Shown here piece after piece: positions 58,941 through 64,000 of a stretch of DNA of 64,000 nucleotides. The first letter of the stretch is position 1. Every line of letters starts with the position of its first letter. Location of the stretch: contig JACKKD010000002.1 in NCBI GenBank assembly GCA_020637675.1, positions 124,001 to 188,000 on the forward strand, read 5' to 3'. The notes beneath the pieces were generated by a model. The model saw nothing but the letters and a program-made list of their open reading frames with translations, searched no databases and was not told the origin of the DNA. Source of the DNA: Paracoccaceae bacterium. Its GTDB lineage: Bacteria > Pseudomonadota > Alphaproteobacteria > Rhodobacterales > Rhodobacteraceae. Made by a program: the position numbers and the translations under genes.

Positions 58941-58970
58941 TTTCGGGCGGGTCCGAAAGATGTTTTCGGA
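58941..58970. promoter_or_regulatory. Palindromic operator candidate between xdhA and DUF6544 gene
   Basis: TCCGAAA-GATGT-TTTCGGA (58952-58970) is a 19-bp perfect dyad. The hexamer TTTCGG also occurs at 58941-58946, forming a second dyad TTTCGG-GCGGGT-CCGAAA that shares the middle arm. Three half sites in 30 nt suggest a cooperative repressor or activator site. The protein that binds is unknown. It lies about 155 nt upstream of xdhA and 123 nt upstream of the divergent gene. The rest of the 297-nt gap holds no gene that I can see. Confidence 0.5.
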
Positions 58971-59093
58971 CTTTCCTGAGAATGTCCGGTGCGATGCGGC
59001 CGCCGCCGGGACCCGCGAGAGGCTGGCGCTCACCGCCCGGCCGCTCCTATGATGGCGCAACTGCAGCGCCCTCGCGGCCAGGGAGGAGCCAGC

Positions 59094-59918
59094 ATGGAAA
59101 CCGCCGCCGCCGTCTTCATCCTCGCTGCGCTCGGGCTCGTCGGTGCGCAGACGGTGGCTGCGGCACGGTTCCGCGCGCGCATCCTCGGGCTGGCCGCACG
59201 GCTTCACGACACGCCGGCAACGCGCAGCCTCGAGGGCCGGCTGCCGTCGCTTGTCGCCGATTTCGCCCGCCGCGCCGGGGTCGAGCCCGGTGCCGGGCTC
59301 CGCCTCGCCTCCTTCGCACAGGACGGCGAACTCAGGCTCAGGAAGGGCGGCCGCTTCACCCGCACTGTCGCCTGGCAGGTCGTGGCGCTCGGCCGTGCGG
59401 GCTTTCTCTGGGATGCGCGCCAGTCGCTCGGCCCGGTGCAGCACCTGAGGGTCGTCGACGCCTATGTCGGCGCCGAGGGTGTGCTGGAGGCGCGCCTCTT
59501 CGGCTCGGTGCCCGTGGCGCGGATGTCGGGGCGCGACCTCGCGCTCGGCGAGGCGTTCCGCTATCTCGCGGAACTGCCCTGGGCGCCTGACGCGATCCTC
59601 GGCAACCCGGAGCTCGCCTGGCGCGTGACCGGCCCCGACCGGGTCGAGGTGCGGCTCGCCACGCAAGGCGGCACCGCCCGCGTCACCTTCCGCTTCGATG
59701 CCGCGGGCGACATCGTCGGGATGGAGGCATCGGGCCGCCCCGCACGCGATGCCGCCGGCATGAATGCGACGCTCGACTGGCGCGGCACCTTCGCAGACTA
59801 CCGCCAGATCGGCCCGCGCCGGCTGCCGGAATACGGCGAGGTCGGCTATGTCTGGCCAGGGACGGGCTACGAGCCCTACTTCCGCGGCCGCATCCGCGAC
59901 TACCACGTGGCGCCCTGA
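59094..59918 (+). CDS. DUF6544-type protein of unknown function
   Basis: The protein has 274 residues. An N-terminal membrane segment (about 4-20) is followed by a beta-rich domain with SFAQDGELRLRKGGRFTRTVAWQV, AGFLWDARQSLGPVQHLRVVDAYV and FRYLAELPWAPDAILGN. The pattern fits the DUF6544 family as I remember it; no function is known. ATG 59094 has GGGAGGAG about 6 nt upstream. It is divergent from the xdh operon and may share the palindrome at 58952-58970. dnaE follows after 101 nt. Confidence 0.7.
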   Translation: METAAAVFILAALGLVGAQTVAAARFRARILGLAARLHDTPATRSLEGRLPSLVADFARRAGVEPGAGLRLASFAQDGELRLRKGGRFTRTVAWQVVALGRAGFLWDARQSLGPVQHLRVVDAYVGAEGVLEARLFGSVPVARMSGRDLALGEAFRYLAELPWAPDAILGNPELAWRVTGPDRVEVRLATQGGTARVTFRFDAAGDIVGMEASGRPARDAAGMNATLDWRGTFADYRQIGPRRLPEYGEVGYVWPGTGYEPYFRGRIRDYHVAP

Positions 59919-60019
59919 CGCGGGGGTTGGGGGCGGCGCTGCGGTCGGGTCCCTGGAACATATCCGGAGCGAAAGGGGAGCCGCTTTCGCCCGCCCGGCC
60001 GCTCCGCTAGTCTCGTCCC

Positions 60020-63000
60020 ATGTCCGGACTTCCCCGATTCATCCACCTCCGCGTCCACACCGAATACTCGCTCCTCGAAGGGGCGGTGCCGGTGAAGAAA
60101 CTCGTCGGGCTCTGCGACCGGATGGGGATGCCCGCGGTTGCCGTGACCGACACGAACAACATGTTCGCGGCGCTCGAATTCTCGGTGCTGGCCACGGGGG
60201 CGGGCGTGCAGCCGATCGTCGGCTGCCAGGTCGCGGTCGATTTCGATCCGGTCCAGCCTGGCGAAAGGCCGAGGCCCTATGCGCCCCTCGTTCTCCTAGC
60301 GCAGGACGAATCCGGGTACATGAACCTGATGAAGCTCAACTCGCGCCTCTACATGCGCGGCGACGGGTCGCTGCCGCATGTTACGCTGGAAGAGCTGGAG
60401 CACCATGCGACGGGCGTCGTCTGCCTCACCGGCGGGCCCGACGGGCCGGTGGGCCGGCATCTCCAGGCCGGGCAGGGCGCCAAGGCGGAGGCGATGCTGA
60501 GGCGCCTCGCCGCCGCCTTCCCGGAACGGCTCTACGTGGAGCTTCAGCGCCACCCCGGCGATGGCGGGAACTACGCCGCGGCCGAGCGGCTGACCGAACG
60601 CGGGCATGTCGAGATGGCCTACGCGCTCGGCCTGCCGCTGGTTGCCACCAACGACGTCTATTTCCCGGGGCCGGAGATGTTCGAGGCGCACGACGCGCTG
60701 ATCTGCATCGCGGAAGGGGCCTACGTCGACCAGCAGGAACCGCGCCGCCGCCTCACCCCGCAGCACTACCTGAAATCTCCTGAGGAGATGGCGGCCCTCT
60801 TCGCCGACCTGCCCGAGGCGGTCGAAAACACCGTGGAGATCGCGCGGCGCTGTGCCTTCGCCGTGTCCAAGCGCAAGCCGATCCTGCCGCGTTTCGCCGA
60901 GGACGAGGTGCGGGAACTCCGCCGCCAGGCCATCGAGGGGCTGAAGGCGCGGCTCGCCGTCATCCCTCATGCGGTCCCTGTCGGGGACTATCAGGCCCGG
61001 CTCGACTTCGAGCTTGGCATCATCGAGCAGATGGGCTTTCACGGCTACTTCCTGATCGTCGCCGACTTCATCAAGTGGGCCAAGGCGAAGGCCATTCCCG
61101 TGGGGCCCGGCCGGGGCTCCGGCGCGGGTTCTCTCGTGGCGTACGCGTTGACGATTACCGACCTCGATCCGCTGCGCTATTCGCTTCTGTTCGAGCGGTT
61201 CCTCAACCCGGAACGGGTTAACATGCCCGACTTCGACATCGACTTCTGCATGGACCGGCGCGAGGAGGTCATCCACTACGTGCAGGAGCGCTACGGCCAC
61301 GACCGGGTGGCGCAGATCATCACCTTCGGCGCGCTCCTTTCCAAGGCCGCCGTCCGCGACGTGGGCCGCGTCCTGCAGATGCCCTATGGCCAGGTTGACC
61401 GGCTGTCGAAGTTGATCCCGGTCGAGGGGGTGAAGCCGGTCTCGATCGAGAAGGCGCTCGCGGACGAGCCGCGGCTGAGGGAGGCCGCGCGCGCCGAGGA
61501 GGTCGTGCGGCGGCTTCTCGACTATGGCCAGAAGATCGAGGGGCTCCTGCGGAACGCCTCCACCCATGCCGCGGGGGTGGTGATCGGGGACCGGCCGCTC
61601 GACGAGCTGGTGCCGCTCTACCAGGACCCGCGCTCGACCATGCCCGCGACCCAGTTCAACATGAAATGGGTCGAGGCCGCGGGGCTGGTGAAGTTCGACT
61701 TCCTCGGGCTGAAGACGCTGACCGTGATCCAGAACGCGGCAGACCTGATCCGGGCGCAGGGGCGGCACCTGCACATCGCCGCCGACGGGCGCCGCCTCTA
61801 CGACCCGCCCGAGGGCGCCGTGGACCAGATCAACGCCATCCCGCTCGACGATGCAGCGACCTACCGGCTCTACGCCAGTGCCAGGACGGTCGCCGTGTTC
61901 CAGGTGGAAAGCTCCGGCATGATGGATGCGCTCCGCCGGATGAAACCGACCTGCATCGAGGATATCGTCGCGCTCGTGGCGCTCTACCGTCCCGGCCCGA
62001 TGGAGAACATCCCGACCTACTGCGATGTGAAGAACGGTGTCAAAGAGCTTGAAAGTATTCACCCTTCCATCGACCACATCCTCGCCGAGACGCAAGGCAT
62101 CATCGTCTATCAGGAACAGGTGATGGAGATTGCCAAGGTCATGGCGGGCTACTCGCTCGGCGGCGCCGACCTGCTGCGCAGGGCCATGGGCAAGAAGATC
62201 AAGGAGGAGATGGACAAGGAGCGCCCGAAGTTCGTCGCGGGCGCTGTCGACAATGGCGTCGATCGGAAGAAGGCCGTAGAAGTATTTGATTTGCTGGAGA
62301 AATTCGCGAACTACGGCTTCAACAAGTCGCATGCCGCCGCCTATGCCGTCGTCAGCTACCAGACCGCATGGCTGAAGGCCAACCATCCGGTGGAGTTCAT
62401 GGCGGGCGTGATGAACTGCGACATCCACCTGACAGACAAGCTCGCGATCTATGCGGAAGAGGTGCGCCGCGGCCTCGGGCTCGCCATCGTGGCGCCTTGC
62501 GTCAACCGGTCGGCGGCGACCTTCTCGGTGGCAGACGGCCAGATCGTCTACGCGCTCGGCGCCCTTAAGAACGTGGGAGTGGAGGCGATGCGGCTCATCA
62601 CCGAGGCGCGGGGGCAGCGGCCCTTCGCCACGCTCTTCGACTTCGCGCGCCGGGTGGACCTCAAGCGCATCGGCAAACGGCCGCTGGAGATGCTCGCCCG
62701 CGCGGGCGCCTTCGATGTGCTCGACCCCAACCGTGCGAGGGTTCTGGCGGCGCTCGATCCGCTCGTCGCCTGGTCGGCCGCAGTGCACGAGGGGCGCGCC
62801 TCCGCCCAGGTGTCGCTCTTCGGCGAGGCGGGGGAGGACCTGCCGGAACCGCGCCTGCCGCAGGCCGAGGACTGGATGCCCGCAGACCGTCTGGCGCAGG
62901 AACACCAGGCGGTGGGCTTCTATCTCTCCGGCCACCCGCTCGACGATTACGCCCCCGCGCTGAAGCGCAAGGGGCTCCTGACGCTGGCCGAGTTGCAGCA

Positions 63001-63529
63001 GAAGGCCGAACGCGACGGCGCGGCGGTGGCGCGCGTCGGCGTCCTCGTCTCTGGCCTGCAGGAACGCAAGTCCGCACGCGGCAACCGCTTCTTCCGCATG
63101 AACATCTCGGACCCGACCGGCCAGGTCGCCGGCATGGCGCTTTTCCCCGAGGATTTCGACGCCTGCCGCCGGGTTTTCGACCAGACGCCGCAAGTGGTGA
63201 TGACGCTCGAGGCGCGCTTCAACGAGGGCCAGTTCGACCCCGTCGCGCGGTCCGTCGCGCCGATGGAAGGCGTCGTGGCCGACGCGGGCGGCGTCGGGCT
63301 CAGGATCCATATCGACGGTGCGGAGGCGGTGGCCTCGGTCGCGGCGCTTCTCACCCGCATCGCGGCAGAGGCGAAGATCCGATCGCGCGGCCCGATCCTC
63401 TTCTGCATCGCCAACCGCGACACGGGCGAGGAGGTGGAGGTCTCCACTGGGCGCGACTTCCCCGTGAACCCGCAGATCAAGGGGGCGATCAAGGCGATGG
63501 CCGGGGTGCTGATGGTCGAGGAGGTCTGA
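60020..63529 (+). CDS. dnaE: DNA polymerase III alpha subunit
   Basis: The replicative polymerase, 1169 residues. The N-terminal PHP domain begins FIHLRVHTEYSLLEGAV. The polymerase catalytic Asp pair lies in MPDFDIDFCMDRR near 404-408, with VGPGRGSGAGSLVAYALTITDLDP before it. GYSLGGADLLRRAMGKK and FNKSHAAAYAVVSYQTAWLKANHP mark the fingers. An OB-fold (about 985-1090) and a tau-binding tail follow. Two short patches near 62036-62067 and 62268-62307 use AT-rich codons unlike the rest. ATG 60020 is the start. Confidence 0.97.
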   Translation: MSGLPRFIHLRVHTEYSLLEGAVPVKKLVGLCDRMGMPAVAVTDTNNMFAALEFSVLATGAGVQPIVGCQVAVDFDPVQPGERPRPYAPLVLLAQDESGYMNLMKLNSRLYMRGDGSLPHVTLEELEHHATGVVCLTGGPDGPVGRHLQAGQGAKAEAMLRRLAAAFPERLYVELQRHPGDGGNYAAAERLTERGHVEMAYALGLPLVATNDVYFPGPEMFEAHDALICIAEGAYVDQQEPRRRLTPQHYLKSPEEMAALFADLPEAVENTVEIARRCAFAVSKRKPILPRFAEDEVRELRRQAIEGLKARLAVIPHAVPVGDYQARLDFELGIIEQMGFHGYFLIVADFIKWAKAKAIPVGPGRGSGAGSLVAYALTITDLDPLRYSLLFERFLNPERVNMPDFDIDFCMDRREEVIHYVQERYGHDRVAQIITFGALLSKAAVRDVGRVLQMPYGQVDRLSKLIPVEGVKPVSIEKALADEPRLREAARAEEVVRRLLDYGQKIEGLLRNASTHAAGVVIGDRPLDELVPLYQDPRSTMPATQFNMKWVEAAGLVKFDFLGLKTLTVIQNAADLIRAQGRHLHIAADGRRLYDPPEGAVDQINAIPLDDAATYRLYASARTVAVFQVESSGMMDALRRMKPTCIEDIVALVALYRPGPMENIPTYCDVKNGVKELESIHPSIDHILAETQGIIVYQEQVMEIAKVMAGYSLGGADLLRRAMGKKIKEEMDKERPKFVAGAVDNGVDRKKAVEVFDLLEKFANYGFNKSHAAAYAVVSYQTAWLKANHPVEFMAGVMNCDIHLTDKLAIYAEEVRRGLGLAIVAPCVNRSAATFSVADGQIVYALGALKNVGVEAMRLITEARGQRPFATLFDFARRVDLKRIGKRPLEMLARAGAFDVLDPNRARVLAALDPLVAWSAAVHEGRASAQVSLFGEAGEDLPEPRLPQAEDWMPADRLAQEHQAVGFYLSGHPLDDYAPALKRKGLLTLAELQQKAERDGAAVARVGVLVSGLQERKSARGNRFFRMNISDPTGQVAGMALFPEDFDACRRVFDQTPQVVMTLEARFNEGQFDPVARSVAPMEGVVADAGGVGLRIHIDGAEAVASVAALLTRIAAEAKIRSRGPILFCIANRDTGEEVEVSTGRDFPVNPQIKGAIKAMAGVLMVEEV

Positions 63530-63553
63530 CGGTCCCGCCGGCTGCCTTCCCGG

Positions 63554-64000
63554 CTAGCCCACCCGTCGCCCGAACGCCCTCACGAAACTCACCGCAAGGA
63601 TGATCCTGAGCAGGTGATGCGCGGTCACGTAGAGGATCGACATCTTCAGGCTGAGCGCGATCAGACCCATCTCCACCAGTCCGCCCGGCGCGAAGGCGAG
63701 GAAGACGGCGCGCACCGGCTCGCCGGTGACCGGCGCGACGGCAAAGGCGAAGCCCACCGCGGTGCCGATGGTCAGGACCGCGTTCATGAGGGCGAGCCGC
63801 AGCGCGACGAGGATGCGCCCCTTCGGCATTCCCGCGAACCGGACGCCGAGCGAGGTGCCGATCACCACCTGCGCGGCGGCGATCATCCAGCCGGGCGGCA
63901 CCGCCTGCGTCAGCCCCGCGACATGGGCCGCCCCCGACAGCACGATCGGGCCGAGCACATGGCCCGCCGGCAGCTTCAGGCGAAGGCCGATGACCGCGCC
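63554..64000 (-). CDS. AbrB-family membrane protein, C-terminal part
   Basis: The gene runs off the right edge; 148 codons plus stop are visible. They encode hydrophobic helices with LRLKLPAGHVLGPIVLSGAAHVAGL, VVIGTSLGVRFAGMPKGRI and FLAFAPGGLVEMGLIALSLKMSILYVTAHHLLRIILAVSFVRAF. This matches the AbrB membrane family (often mislabelled ammonia monooxygenase), a duplicated membrane protein of unknown function. It is unrelated to the DNA-binding AbrB regulator. Convergent with dnaE. Confidence 0.8.
   Translation of the reverse strand, partial: GAVIGLRLKLPAGHVLGPIVLSGAAHVAGLTQAVPPGWMIAAAQVVIGTSLGVRFAGMPKGRILVALRLALMNAVLTIGTAVGFAFAVAPVTGEPVRAVFLAFAPGGLVEMGLIALSLKMSILYVTAHHLLRIILAVSFVRAFGRRVG

Noticed and set aside
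60296..63310. A 1004-codon open frame antisense to dnaE
   Set aside because: It is a shadow frame caused by GC-rich third positions; composition is Arg/His/Val-rich with no recognisable domain, and dnaE on the other strand is certain.
1..64000. tRNA, rRNA, CRISPR, IS or prophage features
   Set aside because: I looked in all intergenic gaps for cloverleaf, spaced repeats, transposase motifs or phage genes and saw none.

Overview
The window is chromosomal DNA from a high-GC alphaproteobacterium, most likely a member of the Rhodobacteraceae (Rhodobacter/Paracoccus-like). The evidence is the very GC-rich third codon positions, a protein ending in a VPLPA-CTERM sorting signal, an FnrL-type box, the gene order lpoA-like / rsmI-yraN-gshB, three copies of a short intergenic element with the core CCTCCGGCGGGAGTATTT or a variant of it, and the close match of many proteins to what I recall of that family. 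Genes are tightly packed on both strands, with several 4-nt ATGA/GTGA overlaps. I see no rRNA, tRNA, CRISPR array, insertion sequence, phage gene or replication origin, and no gene-free stretch over 300 nt.

Layout. 1-67: 5' end of truA. 162-5433: ycjX-like GTPase, DUF697 membrane protein and a large DUF2339 membrane protein. 5526-9565: truncated haemoglobin (minus strand), then ileS and an alkylguanine-DNA alkyltransferase. 9645-12077 (minus): class IV aminotransferase, a 353-residue protein of unknown function, and a universal stress protein. 12252-19620: a surface-polysaccharide block with an SDR epimerase, a phosphoglycosyl transferase, a PglF/CapD-type dehydratase, one GT2 glycosyltransferase and a KpsM/KpsE/KpsT-type export apparatus. 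19845-26000: trpS, a rhomboid-fold protein that has lost its catalytic residues, murJ and glnD. 25960-33269: lpoA-like lipoprotein, rsmI, yraN, gshB, comM-like ATPase, a GST with an extra Cys module, and coaBC. 33313-40540: dut, a membrane-anchored MoeB/ThiF, an M3 peptidase, a VPLPA-CTERM protein, an FAD oxidoreductase, a GH25 lipoprotein, an AhpD-like protein behind an FnrL box, and an EF-hand protein. 40589-49233: FAD/GcvT dehydrogenase, quinone oxidoreductase, small membrane proteins, 2-hydroxyacid dehydrogenase, SH3 protein, CDF transporter and a sulfide:quinone oxidoreductase-like enzyme. 49414-58796 (minus): one long operon, xdhA-xdhB-xdhC followed by a BMP-family ABC importer. 59094-64000: DUF6544 protein, dnaE and the start of an AbrB-type membrane protein.

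How the genes work together. The clearest functional unit is the 9.4-kb purine operon. Xanthine dehydrogenase, its XdhC maturation factor and a nucleoside/purine-type ABC importer are translationally coupled, with a strong hairpin at the end and a 19-bp palindrome in front. The polysaccharide block makes and exports a glycan but lacks a polymerase and most glycosyltransferases, so it must be completed elsewhere.

The most unusual signals are these. About 240 bp of ileS editing-domain sequence has about 52 percent GC and foreign-looking codons. A short Ile-containing open frame and hairpins lie in front of ileS. A copy of the intergenic repeat sits in frame inside xdhB. The rhomboid protein has lost both catalytic residues. 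A TTAAC palindrome lies in front of the comM-like gene.
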